The translations under genes and the position numbers were made by a program. The notes beneath the pieces are model-generated. The model did no database searches. It was not told the origin of the DNA and saw nothing but the letters and a program-made list of their open reading frames with translations. Positions 51,112 to 62,097 of a stretch of 64,000 nt of DNA are shown piece by piece. Numbering within the stretch: the stretch's first letter is position 1; every line of letters starts with the position of its first letter. The DNA is taken from the NCBI GenBank assembly GCA_905221605.1, contig CAJNDS010000472.1, positions 62,001-126,000 of the forward strand. The letters are read 5' to 3'. The stretch comes from Symbiodinium natans (lineage: Eukaryota > Sar > Dinophyceae > Suessiales > Symbiodiniaceae).

Positions 51112-52065
51112 TCAATCGGATGGTGCCAGTAGCCAAGAATCTGCTACGGCACGGTCAAAGGCGCTGCGTAGCTTGCCCTTCTTGTCTTCCGGCAATGCCT
51201 CAAACTCCATCTGCTTAGCTTGAACCAACCTTTGGAGCCTGCTGAGTGTGGGGACCTTCTTGTGCTTGTCCGCACTTTTACGGCGCTCTGACGTTGTTTT
51301 GTGGACCACAGCAAGCTCCATGTCAGCTGACATCCGGCGCCCAGCAAGAGATATACGCCTGGCCAAAGAGGCTCTCCTAGTTGCTAACTGCAGCGAGGCT
51401 TGCTTCGAAACTGATGTCTCCTGGCTGTTTCTCTCAGTTCTCTCCCTCTCCGCCGGCGGCACACTTGTGCTTCGCTGCACAAATGGCACACAATCGCAGT
51501 CGGGCAGGGCTGCGTTGCACGTAGGACAGGTTGGAGCTTTCACCTCCATCTCGTTGCCCCCGGTCTGCTGTTGCACCCCTCGCACTTTGTCTTCACATCT
51601 GCGTGGCCTTCTTGCCCACTCCACAGCTCGCGCACGGTCTTCCGCTGCTTTTGCCAATGCACACGTCCGGAAATGCCGACCCATTTCAGCGGACCGCATG
51701 GCCGCGTAGTGTACGGATTGCATCGTACCGGTACCTCGCCAAGTTGCTACCTGCCAAGACCCAGCAGCAACGGCTTCTGCGAGTGTCTTTCGAGAAACAA
51801 CGCGTCGGAGGCCGTTCTCCGAGAGCTGCGGCCCACTCGCACTTGCAGCACTTGCAGCACTTGCAGCACTTGCAGCACTTGCAGCACTTGCAGGACTTGC
51901 ACTTGCCGTTGGGCTTCCAATCTTACACAGCAAGCGGCCATTGACATTGCGAGGACGTTGACGAGCTCGGGCGGATTTGGTCGGCGCAGGGCTTTTTCTC
52001 AATCTCGGTCTCTCGTGTGCTGTGGCATTCCCTCCCTCCAACCAATCAAGGTCCAATGCAGTCAT
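51112..52065 (-). CDS. Basic low-complexity protein with Cys cluster and RRxS sites, function unknown
   Basis: 317 aa from the ATG at 52065 (MTALDLDWLEGG); the frame is open a little further upstream without ATG. A 9-bp tandem repeat encodes an Ala/Ser run (SAASAASAASAAS) near the first quarter. The middle has a possible zinc site (CPTCNAALPDCDC). Near the C-terminus, RRASLARRISLAGRRMSADM gives three RRxS sites of the basophilic (PKA-type) kinase class, followed by KKVPTLSRLQRLVQAKQMEF and the stop. It may be a single-exon gene or the last exon of a larger one. No family is recognised. Confidence 0.6.
   Translation of the reverse strand: MTALDLDWLEGGNATAHERPRLRKSPAPTKSARARQRPRNVNGRLLCKIGSPTASASPASAASAASAASAASAASASGPQLSENGLRRVVSRKTLAEAVAAGSWQVATWRGTGTMQSVHYAAMRSAEMGRHFRTCALAKAAEDRARAVEWARRPRRCEDKVRGVQQQTGGNEMEVKAPTCPTCNAALPDCDCVPFVQRSTSVPPAERERTERNSQETSVSKQASLQLATRRASLARRISLAGRRMSADMELAVVHKTTSERRKSADKHKKVPTLSRLQRLVQAKQMEFEALPEDKKGKLRSAFDRAVADSWLLAPSD
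51836..51900. repeat. 9-bp tandem repeat (GCAGCACTT)n within coding sequence
   Basis: Seven units in phase with the minus-strand frame, encoding alternating Ala-Ser-Ala; unit changes do not shift the frame. Confidence 0.95.
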
Positions 52066-53119
52066 ACATGGCTTTTCAGCACGTGCAAAACCCAAATCAA
52101 CCTAACCACTAGATCCACTTGGGCCAGCAAGCGAAAATCTGATCATTCGTTGCAACTCGATCACACTTTAGGCAATCGCTTTCCAGACTTGTGGCCCTGA
52201 GACATCGGCAACCGCGCAGCACCTCAACCTGAGGTCTGCTGATGACTGCTGTAAACGACAAAAAAAGAGAGAAGACCTTTAACATTGCCCAGGTTCCACT
52301 AGGCAGACTCATACTCAGCTTCACACGAAGACTGCAGCCAAAGCCAATGATCTCCACGAAACAAAACAACATGGCAACATCACCAATGGCACAGCAACTC
52401 AACTCAGCGTCAACCCCGCCTGAAAGCTGGGCAGGTGGCACCCATAGTCAGCAAGACGCACGCATCGCCGAGCGCGTCATGCTACTGTTAGACTAATACT
52501 CGGGCTGTAGCACCTGCACACGGCCACACTGGTCAACTCTCTAAACAAGAGAGCGCAAAACAAAACTGTAGTAAAACTGTCTGTTTTCCTATAATGAATC
52601 CGCCCATGCCATTCGTGACTCGTCCTGCGTCGCTTCTGCTTTTGTCAATCAAATGTCAATCATAATGACTGGGTGCAATGTTGTGATTTCAGAATGCTTG
52701 ATTCCGGGCAGGTCTGCGATCGTCTTCGCATCACAAAACCGAAGACGCCGCACATGAAGGAAAACCATCAAGAAGCATGATGGAAACCATTCTGCGTGTT
52801 GCTGCATGCTGCCATGATAGCGCCTCCAACCTGTGTATGCCGCGTTCGACGTTGTCCCGGAACTGGTGCGCGTATGTCCACCTGAATGATAGATGCGCAA
52901 CGTCAGAACCGCAGCTCAAGTCACACCATGGTATCAAGCAGAGCTTCGAGAGAACCGCAACTAAGCCCAGAAAGCAAGAGTACCAAAGCAAACATGGCAG
53001 CAAAGCTGGTCGATGCCCTTCGAATCATTGAAGTACCTCACGAATCAGTTTGCAAGACACGTCCTAACAAAACGAAGGACGGCGGCGGCACTGGAAATCG
53101 ACCACAAACTTTCTGAACC
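52066..53119. other. Unassigned region
   Basis: No recognised gene on either strand; short frames only. Confidence 0.35.
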
Positions 53120-53440
53120 TGCTCTTGATGACGTCTTCGAGCGCCTGCATGGCAAACAAGCGACTTTAGCAGACCCTCCCATTTTGCCAACTCACGACGG
53201 TATGACATTAGCAAGGGATCCTCATCGTCGACGTCTGGCTCAGTTTGCTGACTCTCGCGTCCCGGGATGAAGCGCAGCGCGTCGTGCTCGTGGAACATAG
53301 CGCTGGCGTGCCTGGCTACAGATGACTCAACCGCATGTTGCATCGACATGCGCTGGCTACCTCGCACCAACGTCCTGCGCAACAGCTCCCCAACACTTGT
53401 GAAAGCCTTGAGCCGAAAGCCATTTTTGAAGTGCAACATG
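53120..53440 (-). CDS. Candidate exon of an unrecognised protein
   Basis: A minus-strand stretch reads as a compact protein segment: NGFRLKAFTSVGELLRRTLV, MSMQHAVESSVARHASAMFH, EHDALRFIPGRESQQTEPDV, DDEDPLLMSYRRELAKWEGL. It is amphipathic with an acidic linker. It lies upstream of, and on the same strand as, the 51.1-52.1 kb gene and may belong to it. No family recognised; edges approximate. Confidence 0.45.
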
Positions 53441-53742
53441 ATGCAACCTGGGTTGAATATGGTATGCACTCTTAAAACTTCTTGAAAACCCTTGCAAATA
53501 CTGACACCGTTGTGACAAAAACACATTGTGTGGAGCTCAACAAAGTCGGGATGTCAAGGTTGGCGTTCAGAACACACACTTTTCCACAACAAGTTTACCC
53601 AAATAGCACAAAAGCACTGCACTTCACGAGCGGCATGCGCACGGGACTGAGGCCTGCGCACCAATTGCAACACCCGAAAGACAAATCTCCTTGGAACACA
53701 CGCACAAAGCCGACCCTTCCAAAAGCCCAAAATGCATGAAAG
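53441..53742. other. Non-coding stretch
   Basis: Nothing recognisable; leads into the 206-bp tandem repeat. Confidence 0.35.
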
Positions 53743-54120
53743 TGCCGTATTGACAAAACGGCGCAAGCCTCAAAACGCACACGCGACCCCTTCACTTGCC
53801 ATATTTGGGGTGTTGACGCTTGGGCTCGACATGCACACAGCACCAATGACCTAGGCGAGAGCATCACGTGCAAGAAGGTCGTCGGTGGCGATTTGACATG
53901 GGTGGAGCTTGTTTTTTGCTCCCTTTTGTTTTTCGTGTTTTTTTTGTTTGCCGTATTGACAGGATGGTGCAAGCCGCAAAACGCACGTGCCATATTTGGG
54001 GCACCTATTGACCCTTGGGCTCGACATGCACACAGCACCAATGACCTAGGCGAGAGCATTACGGGCAAGAAAGTCGTCGTTGGCGATTTGACATGGGTGG
54101 AGCTTGTTTTTGCTCTTTTT
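53743..54120. repeat. Tandem duplication, unit about 206 bp
   Basis: Copies begin at 53743 and 53949 with TGCCGTATTGAC and share long blocks (for example ACATGCACACAGCACCAATG and GGCGATTTGACATGGGTGGA). The second copy is a little shorter. Confidence 0.93.
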
Positions 54121-54164
54121 TTAATCCTTCTTTGTTTTGTTAGGTGGGAGGGGGTGGGTTATCT

Positions 54165-54480
54165 ATGTTTCCAGAGGAAAATGTAAATTTTCTCTTTATT
54201 TTATTGGGAATTCCTCTATTTTGTCGATGTCTTCTTAAGAAAGCAAACCAACGTTTCCGGTGCTTTATGAAGAAAATATGAATTTTCACGATATTTTGGT
54301 AGGAACCTTTGTTTTGTCTTTGTATTTTGCTGGGAAAGGCACTGGGTTTTTTTTAGTAGCGAAACCTCTGTTTCTACACATTTGTAGAATACTGTATTGC
54401 AATTGGAAAACCTCTATTTTCTATATTTTTTCATAGGCAAACAAACTTTTGAGTTCTATATATTGTAAGAACGCAGAGGA
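54165..54480 (-). repeat. Degenerate AGAGGTTTTC-type repeat, second cluster
   Basis: AT-rich, with repeated GGAAAACCTCTATTTT-like motifs (best near 54407), in the same orientation as the cluster at 46.8 kb. Confidence 0.65.
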
Positions 54481-54747
54481 TACAAATGCTGTGAAACACG
54501 AAGATGGGTCTGATAAGTACCCCCCCTGTCATAGGTGTCGACAGGGGTCTATGATCCGAGCCCTCTGAGTCCGCAATGGAACCCTATACATAGGCCCTAG
54601 CTGTTTCTTTATAGACTATAGACCCCTACGCATAGGCCTCGCGGAGCGCGGTGTCTTCGGCACTTCGGCCTCAGCATCCTCACTCTGCTTTTCCAGGTTC
54701 AGGAGACATGTTTCCAGATCTGCGTGCAGAGCACCATCTATCCACAA
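54481..54747. other. Non-coding stretch
   Basis: Contains several CATAGG(T/C) motifs (54530, 54590, 54630); otherwise nothing recognisable. Confidence 0.35.
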
Positions 54748-54915
54748 AAAGCATACGTACATACATCCATACATCCATACATCCATACATACATACATAC
54801 ATATATATATATACGTATATACATATACATAGTAAACATATAAACATATAGTACATAAAATATATACAAGTTATATATACATATATATATGTAAAAAATA
54901 TTACTTTTATTTTTC
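54748..54915. repeat. (CATA/CATC)n and AT-rich microsatellite
   Basis: CATACATC units, then CATA, then TATATA-rich sequence. Confidence 0.93.
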
Positions 54916-55014
54916 TACTCTAGACTATATATGATCCATTGCATATTGTTGTTGTCAACACAATATAAAATAAAACAACGCCATCTAGTCGAACACATCC
55001 TGTAAAAAATTACT

Positions 55015-55225
55015 CATAAGGAAACCCAAACCCTGAACTCCCAACCGTGACAACTCTCCTGAAAACCCCAAACTCTGAAACCCGACAGCATCCTGGAGTA
55101 ACCAATTTGTGGGCAACACTGCCCCAAAACCCGAAACGCCCTGAACTCTGAACCCTAAACCCAAACCCTAAACTCGAAAAGTCCAAATCCCCAGACACCT
55201 TGAACCTCAAAAATCCCAAAACCAA
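55015..55225. repeat. Highly degenerate CCCTAAA-type array
   Basis: AACCCTGAACTCC/AAACCCTAAACC-like units over about 210 bp, with better copies near 55145-55170. Confidence 0.7.
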
Positions 55226-57240
55226 AAAGCCCGGAACCTTGTGGTCAAAATTTCATTGCTTTATCCGATTTTAACAGTAACATTTGCAAGTTATTTGGAG
55301 AGTTTTGTGCCCCTCCAACCTCCCACTCTCTTGCAAAGCAGTGTGAAGGGGTAGCCGCCTAGATGCCATGCACCCTCTAGAGGTGATCGGGCCTATCATA
55401 ACCTCAGAGCTGAGCTCCTTCGACCAAAACCAGCTGCCCGGGAAAGGCACTTCCGCGGCAGCTAGCCTGGAGTTTGAGCGAACATGCAAAATAGGGATTG
55501 TCCTCAGGCGTCGTGGCAAAGTCGCACCATGCAGGGGCAAGACCTGGTGGACAGTGCTGCTCAGCGCAGATCGGTTCGCCTCTTGCGATCCCTGCGAGCT
55601 GGGATGTTTGGAAGTCTGTGTGACATTGGGGAACGTGATGGAGTGGCCAGCAGGCCGCAAAGGCCAAGCGGCGGCCAGAACCCAAGGCTGACCGACTTGG
55701 AAGGAAGACTTCTGAACGACCACCACATAGCCGCAGCTCCCCACCAAAACAGCCCGTGCTCTCCTTCCTTTTCCGAGGAGCCTCCCGTGCAATACACCAC
55801 TTACGCTACCCACACTTAAGTTACGACACACTTACGTTACGGCACCTTGGTCTGCATTAAAAGTTGGCGCAGCGAACGCCCGCCCCACGACGCACCAGCG
55901 CGCAGCCCCGCAGCAGCTGCGCCGGCGCTGATGGTGAGAGATGCACATACAACAAAGCACTCGTCTTCGAGAGGTTTGGCTTGCTTTGGTTCCTTAGAGT
56001 GCGTTTCTGTCTTGGTTCACGAGCACACCAGCAGTAGCACCAAAGTCCGTTTCACCAATTCTTCCGTTTCACGCAAGAGCCAGCTCGCAGCATTCCAGCA
56101 CCGACATTTTGTGATTAGCGGTTTTACGGGGAAGCGAAATTCGGTTTGTCATGCTCTCAATGGGAATTATTCTCGATTTCTGTCTGCCAGTTCAAATTCC
56201 TTACCAAAATCCTGGACGTGCATCTTTTCCATTTCGAGGCCGGAAAAGATGAGGAACCAGGCGCCATCGAATGTGAGAAGCAAACGGAGCATTTCCGAAC
56301 CATGCTCTGCAGAGCGCGAAAAAGCAATGAGTGGGCTATGCAGCGTGCACGCTTGTTTGTGAGCAGGAAGGGGGTGGCACCGGGACAACCAGCACACACC
56401 GCCAGGCCACTGGTTGTGATGTGTTTGGTGGTTGCAGTGCAGCTTTGCTCAGAGCCGCTTGTGAGGTTAGCAATGTCTGCTTCCGGAACTCCCTAGAACT
56501 CCTCTGGGACCGATGGGCCTGGGGTGCAGCAGGGTGGGATTCGGTGCCAACGCCTTCGCCATGCACACCGATGCCCACCCACAATCCAAAATCCTAAACA
56601 GACCGTAAGCCCAACAATTAACCCTCAAACCCTAAACCCTATAGGCCCTAGAATCTGCAACCCTAAGCAACCCCTGAACAAAAGCTAGGAATCCCACAAT
56701 ACCTTGAACGCCCTGAACCCCTAAAGCTTCAAATATTTAAAAAGAGGGAAGTGGTGAAACCCGAAACCTCAAAACCCTGGAAAAGGGAAACGCAAAATCT
56801 GACAAAGCCTTGAAACTTGAACGGGCAAAGGCCCGACAAAGAGACAAAGACTCGAGGTGAGAGTGCGCCTGGCGGAAAACTGGGAGTATGGGCTGCCCTT
56901 TAAACCTAAGCACAAGACCCTAACAGGTCCCTGTTTGTTGTGGACAGCCTGCACAAGGAGCTTTATCTTACTAAGTATGCATAAGGAGAAGCTCTATGTG
57001 ACGTGAGAGCCAAGGTATTCTGCGACATGGCAGTCGTGACACTCGAGTGCACCCCTCCCAGCTCTCCCAGCCATGGCAGCTTCACATTCCACAGGCTGCA
57101 AAGGAGTGCACCTCTGCCGTTTCGCAGCAGCCCTTCCTGATCTTCCCAGACGGTGCGTAGGAAAGAGGGAAGGCAACTGCAGGAGCAGTGATCTTCGTGC
57201 TCCAAGCACGTCGTGAAGCTCCGGAGAGAGCGGTTGGGAG
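55226..57240. other. Unassigned region
   Basis: No gene recognised. 55270-55830 is open on both strands with no known domain. A plus-strand stretch near 56218-56370 (DVHLFHFEAGKDEEPGAIEC) reads plausibly but is isolated. 56590-56780 holds scattered CCCTAAA-like units. Confidence 0.35.
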
Positions 57241-57352
57241 GTTCCCCCCCCCTTATACTAACAGCCCTTCATAGGTATTCTAAACCTTAAACCCTAAACC
57301 CTAAACCCTATTCCCATCCCTAGTAAGGAGCTGTTAGTATAAGGGGGGAAAC
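57241..57352. repeat. Inverted-repeat element with telomere-type core
   Basis: Arms of at least 19 bp pair perfectly (CCCCCCTTATACTAACAGC ending at 57265, and GCTGTTAGTATAAGGGGGG from 57330). The loop carries CCCTAAA units at about 57280-57310. No clear target-site duplication flanks it. Confidence 0.88.
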
Positions 57353-57464
57353 ATCCCACGCCAGCGGGTGAACGGATCATCTCGGAGGCTGAGGCCTGGG
57401 TATTTCTCGTGGTGAGAGCGGCCTGGGCCGAGCAGCAACAGGCCGGTGATCGCCTGGATTCACA

Positions 57465-57676
57465 ACCCTAAACCCTAAACCCTAAACCCTAAACCCTAAA
57501 CCCTCAACCCTAAACCCTAAACCCTAAACCCTACACCCTACACCCTAAACCCTAAACCCTAAACCCGAAACCCTAAACCCTAAACCCTAAACCCTAAACC
57601 CTAAACCCTAAACCCTAAACCCTAAACCCTAAACCCTAAACCCTAAACCCTAAACCCTAAACCCTAAACCCTAAAA
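57465..57676 (+). repeat. Interstitial telomere-type array (CCCTAAA)n
   Basis: About 30 units of CCCTAAA, with a few variants (CTCAACC, CTACACC, CCCGAAA) in the first half and a perfect second half. Unique sequence on both sides shows it is not a chromosome end. Confidence 0.97.
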
Positions 57677-57904
57677 CGAGTCCACGCGAATCGCTTTCAT
57701 AAAGGGGACTTCAGATTCCTGCTGCTTTCTGGCCCAGCCCTTGACCTTATAAGCCCTAGACCAACCTCATGCCCCAGATCCTAAAACGCACCTGCTGCAA
57801 AAGCACCTTCCCAACCCCCCCCCCCCTAAACCCTGAACCCCACTACCCTACAACCTGTAAGCCGGCCCCCCTAAACCGAAACACACACAACCTGGCTAAA
57901 AGCC

Positions 57905-58140
57905 AGAAGGCCTAGTCCAGGGTTTAGGGTTTAGGGTTTAGAGTTTAGGGATGGCACGTGAGGGGGGCTGACCCTAAATCTTTTGGAAGAGCCCAAAGTC
58001 TGCACGGCCCTCCCTCGCACAGGCGTCGACCAGCATATTCAGGGCTCTCAAAATCTGGAGGTGCCGTGGCTGAAGCAGCTTGAGGTTTATAGGGTTTAAG
58101 GGTTCGGGGTTTAGGGGATTCAGGGGGTTTAGGGTGGAAC
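57905..58140 (-). repeat. TTTAGGG-type units in opposite orientation
   Basis: Three to four TTTAGGG units at 57918-57950 and degenerate ones at 58086-58135, inverted relative to the main array. Confidence 0.85.
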
Positions 58141-58325
58141 CCGTGTTTTTTTTTGTTGTGGGTGTTTTTTTGCTGTGGGTGTTTTTTTCGGGGGCCGCCC
58201 CGGTGAGTGAGTGACCTGGCGCGTGTCGCCCCCGCACCCGCAGCAAAAAAAAAAAAACGCGCCCCGCACCCGCAGCAAAAAAAAAAAACGCACTTCCGCA
58301 CCCGCAGCAAAAAAAACAACGCCCC
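58140..58325. repeat. Poly-A/GCACCCGC minisatellite, two inverted blocks
   Basis: 58143-58190 holds GTTGTGGGTGTTTTTTT-type units; 58225-58315 holds three CGCACCCGCAGC-A(8-12)-CGC units in the opposite orientation. Confidence 0.93.
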
Positions 58326-58400
58326 CCCCTTCCTCCCCACCCCCCAGGTCATTTGTTTTGCAATTTCTTCCCCAACCCCGTCCCCAACGCCCCCCCTCCT

Positions 58401-58875
58401 TTAAACTGTGCAAGCGTTTTCAAAGCACTGAATCCTTCCCAAGGCCATCATGCGAGCATTGTGTTTGCAAACGGTGGAGGGAGGGCTGCACCCCGCCCGA
58501 CCCCCCCCCTCTTTTAAACCGTGCCAGCTCACTTCTCAGCATATGAATCCTGTCCAAGCCTATCATGCCAGCATTGGGTTTGCAAATGGGGGGGGGCTGC
58601 GCCCCCCCCCCCAACCCCCCCGCTTCTTAAAGCCATGCCAGCTTGTTTCAAAGCAAATGAATCCTTTCCGAACCCATCATGAGAGCAGCTGCGCTTTTTA
58701 ACCGGGCAAACTTGCTTCAATCATACGAATCCCTTCCAAACCCATGATGATGCGAGCAATTGTGTTTGCAAATGGGGGGGGCTGCGCCCCCCCCAACCCC
58801 CCCGCTTTTTAGCCGGCAAAGCCTGCTTCAAAGCTTACGAATCCCTTCCAAACCCATGATGCAAGCATTGTGTTT
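58401..58875. repeat. Tandem repeat, about 110-bp unit, five copies
   Basis: Units begin near 58401, 58514, 58625, 58697 and 58807. Each carries CAAAGCATACGAATCC-like then CATCATGCGAGCATTGTG-like blocks. Most are separated by a G-run/C-run palindrome (GGGGGGGGCTGCGCCCCCCC). The third unit is shortened. Confidence 0.9.
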
Positions 58876-58894
58876 TAAAATGCGGCGGTCTGAA

Positions 58895-59480
58895 ATTAGA
58901 TGTTTCCTATGACAACATAGAGGAAATAGAGGCTTTCATACGAAAATATAGCGAAAATACAAAGCGTTTTCATATTAAAGTGTGGAGGTCTTGATATTCA
59001 AATATAGAGAATAGAGGTTTTCATGTTCAAATGTTAAGGCAATGGAGGTTTGCCGACTCAGAGACAAAGAAAATAATGGGCTTCCTATTAAAATAGGACA
59101 AGAGGAACAGAAACACTTTTAATTGCAAGTCACCTGTTCAAGAAGTGGCTTTCGATGGCGCTGCAGCCAATTTTTGAGGCCCGAACATTAAATATAAAGG
59201 AAAACCTATGACAATATAGACAAAAATAAAGAGAAATGGAGGTTTTAGTTATAAAATTGAAAGAAATAGAGGTTTTCGAATTGAAGTACAAAGAAATTAG
59301 ACAAACTCAAGTTTTTCATGCAAAATGTAGAGAAAATAGAGGTTTTCATTTAGAGAAAAAAGAGGTTTTCCCATTCAAATAAAGAAAAAAAAAGAAGTTT
59401 TCCAAAGCAAAAGAAAAGAAAGAGGTTTTCCTATTGAAAATTAAAGAAAGTAGAGGTTTCATCGTAAAATATAAAAACAG
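58895..59480 (+). repeat. Degenerate AGAGGTTTTC-type repeat, main cluster
   Basis: At least twelve AATAGAGGTTTTCNTATT-like motifs, about 30-50 bp apart, in AT-rich sequence. Confidence 0.85.
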
Positions 59481-59494
59481 CATAAAAGCTCCGC

Positions 59495-59600
59495 ACCCAA
59501 AAAAGAACGCTTCCTCGGCACCCGCATTAAAAAAAACGCACTTCTGCACCCGCAAAAAAAACGCGTCTCCGCACCCGCAGTAAAAAGAACGCGCCTCTAG
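59495..59600. repeat. Poly-A/GCACCCGC minisatellite, second block
   Basis: Four units of GCACCCGCA-A(n)-CGC, like those at 58225-58315. Confidence 0.92.
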
Positions 59601-59604
59601 GGCC

Positions 59605-59745
59605 CAAAAATAGGACTCCAGAATGGGCCGTGAACGTGGCAAGTGTGCTTTCAATTTTGCGGAGACACGCAAAGCGTGCACCACATGTTTGGGTTGGATG
59701 CAAAGATTGTTAGCGGTCGCTTAAAACTGTTGGCAATAGCGTAAA
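59605..59745 (-). repeat. Inverted partial copy of the 454-bp repeat
   Basis: Reverse complement of part of the terminal tandem repeat (compare 63131-63290): it shares the AATGGGCCGTGAACGTGGCA and GGAGACACGCAAAGCGTGCA blocks with small differences. Confidence 0.88.
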
Positions 59746-60828
59746 ACGGAACAATTTTTGCACATGACAAGCTGCAGGGGCACTTAAACGTGTTCTACGC
59801 TTCTAATGTCTGTTATCTTTTCTGCAGAATTTTCTCGATCGATTTAATGCAGCACGGGAACCGCGAGGGTGCAGCTGTTTCCAGCTGCTGCAGCTTGGTA
59901 GTGCTGAACGGAGTGTGCCAGGTTTGGGGCAGCGGTGATGGAAATTGCATTCTGCGTAGTTGCGCAGCAGACAACAAGTGATAAGCAACAAAATTGAAAT
60001 TTTTTCTCAGACTCCCGGCGTTGGCATTGTTGTTGTGGAAGTTATCCATGCGGGTAGCATGCCACCATCATTTCTTGCACCTGAAAAAAGGAACTTAACC
60101 ATGGCAAAATTTTCAAAACTTTAAAAAATGTACATGACATGACGATGTGCAGCTTGCTGGTTAGGATTGGCAACATGGCATGGCACGGAGTCCGTGTGCT
60201 GCTTCGACCAACTTCAGGTGGGCGACGTGCACTGATGATCGCTGTATCTTTATACGTAATTGGCCCCTAATCGCAAGGACTTGGAGCCGAATGAAGCCAA
60301 ATCCGACCCCAGACCAAAACCCGACACGCTCCCCTTGTGTCGAACTCTTGTAGTCAACTTAGTTACATAAACGCGACCTGTGCCCACAGCTCGCCTTTTT
60401 TTTCGCGTCAAGCGCCCACAATCCAAGCGACCGGAACTGTGCAACTTAAGGTTGGACTGCGCTGCTCACGTTCTGCAAGACCCTGCATGTAACAGTGCAG
60501 CAACCTGCTCTCCGCGCTGGAGAAAAACCATACTACATAAATTATGGTTTTTTTCACAAAAGAATCCAAAACCTTTTAGGACCTCCCAGCATAAACAAAG
60601 GAATCGAAGTTGCCCGTGGCCAGAAGCAATCGTCGAAAAAAAATTGACTCTTGTAGCATTGAATTTAGAGATTGCAATGGACCTTTCTGAGAGTAAGAGC
60701 GTGGAGAAGAACTTTCTCCAAGATTCTGAAGATGCTAAAGCGTCGCACCGTGGAGGTAAATGAACTGGAAGAAGTTTAATGCTGCCAAACAAAGATAAGA
60801 ACTTCATCTTGAGCATGCATACTGGCTC
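59746..60828. other. Non-coding repeat-rich stretch
   Basis: No gene supported. 60440-60560 shares an inverted block (CTCCGCGCTGG plus AAAAACCA) with 62398-62470. Confidence 0.4.
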
Positions 60829-60946
60829 TGATGCGTCCATATGTTTCTTGTCGTTTGTCGGTCCTAAATGTGGACCCGCGCGATACCACGTTTTTTTTCA
60901 GCAATTTTTCCAACGGACAACCCGCAAAATGGAAAAAAGGCTCACC
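60829..60946 (+). repeat. Dispersed direct repeat, copy 1
   Basis: About 118 bp from TCTGATGCGTCC to GGAAAAAAGGCTC; a similar copy lies at 62098-62208. Confidence 0.88.
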
Positions 60947-61814
60947 TTTACTGCAGCGAATGTTACGATGACGTGACTTGTCAGCAAAAGAAGAAGAGAT
61001 GCTACGTCTTCGAACAAACAGTTCTTTGGGTCTGTTCGCGAAGATCTGCATGCAAGGTGGACTGTGTGCCAGGCCATAGACTGCCACAGTGGCTCTCTGC
61101 CTGCGGGCAAGAAGAATCCATTTGGGCAGGTCAATGATGCTCACGAGCAAGTTGCCCGCCCAGAAGCTGCCTTGCAGGATTTTGATGAGCAAAGTCAGCT
61201 GTAAACGGTGAACGCAGTCGGAGGAAGCGGAGGCTTGCGAGTGGGAAGTCTCCAACTGCATGGACGTAAGTACATTCGTCAAGAGGCGTGACTCCAAAGA
61301 ACGCTCCGACGTGAGAATCGCAAAGAAGGGCATTCCCTCAGACCTTCCAAGAGAAGTCGGAACCAGTGCGAATTAAATGATGCAAGACAGGCCACAGACT
61401 GAATAGCCAATTGGCACCAATAAAGCATGTGCCTTTCTCTCAGCTTCTTCTCGATCCTGCTGATCCATAGCTCTTCGCAAATGGAACCAGTTTGTAACCT
61501 TTCTTGCAGTCCAGTGGTTTTGCAAGTTGTGGGTGGTTGCCAACCTGCCAGGTAAGGGTTCTTTGGATATTATCAGAGCACTTCTCTTCACATATTGCAA
61601 ATTTAAGCTCCTTGTTGCCTTTCCTGCCAGAAAATCTTTCGAAATCTTTCGCTTGGTGGAACAATTCGCGAGAAAATGGCAAGCTGGTGGCATAGTTCTT
61701 CCAATCGGAAGTCTTGACGGTCTCCGTGTAAGGAGTTTGCCACAACGATCATCTGAACTAAACTCTCAAACCTCAAACAACAAGAGTGTTTTTTTGATTG
61801 CGGGTGTTTTTTTT
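60947..61814. other. Non-coding stretch
   Basis: No gene supported; 61780-61815 ends in poly-T/GCGGGTG units of the minisatellite family. Confidence 0.4.
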
Positions 61815-62093
61815 GCTGTGGGTTCGGAAAGCGAAGCCCAAAATGGGATCTTCTCCAAGAGTTCAAATCAGGTAGACCCAGTTTTTGGTACCCAATTTCT
61901 GGCCTCAAAATAAAGGCCAAAAACTGTGCGATTTCTGATGAGAAGACACTTTTGAAGCTTGGAAATTTTGCCCGACGTGAGAACCGCTCCCAACATAAGA
62001 CAATAAAAATGCACCGCTGCGTGGCAAGCGGTCGGTGGTGGGCCTTTACTTGTTCATACAGGCGCCATTTAGGTTGCCACTGGGGGACTGGGG
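61815..62093 (+). repeat. Partial direct copy of the 454-bp repeat
   Basis: Matches the second half of the terminal repeat (GAAGCCCAAAATGGGATCTT through GGTTGCCACTGGGGGACT) with several percent divergence. Confidence 0.92.
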
Positions 62094-62097
62094 GGGC

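Noticed and set aside
57465..57676. True chromosome end
   Set aside because: Unique sequence continues on both sides and inverted units lie nearby, so it is interstitial.
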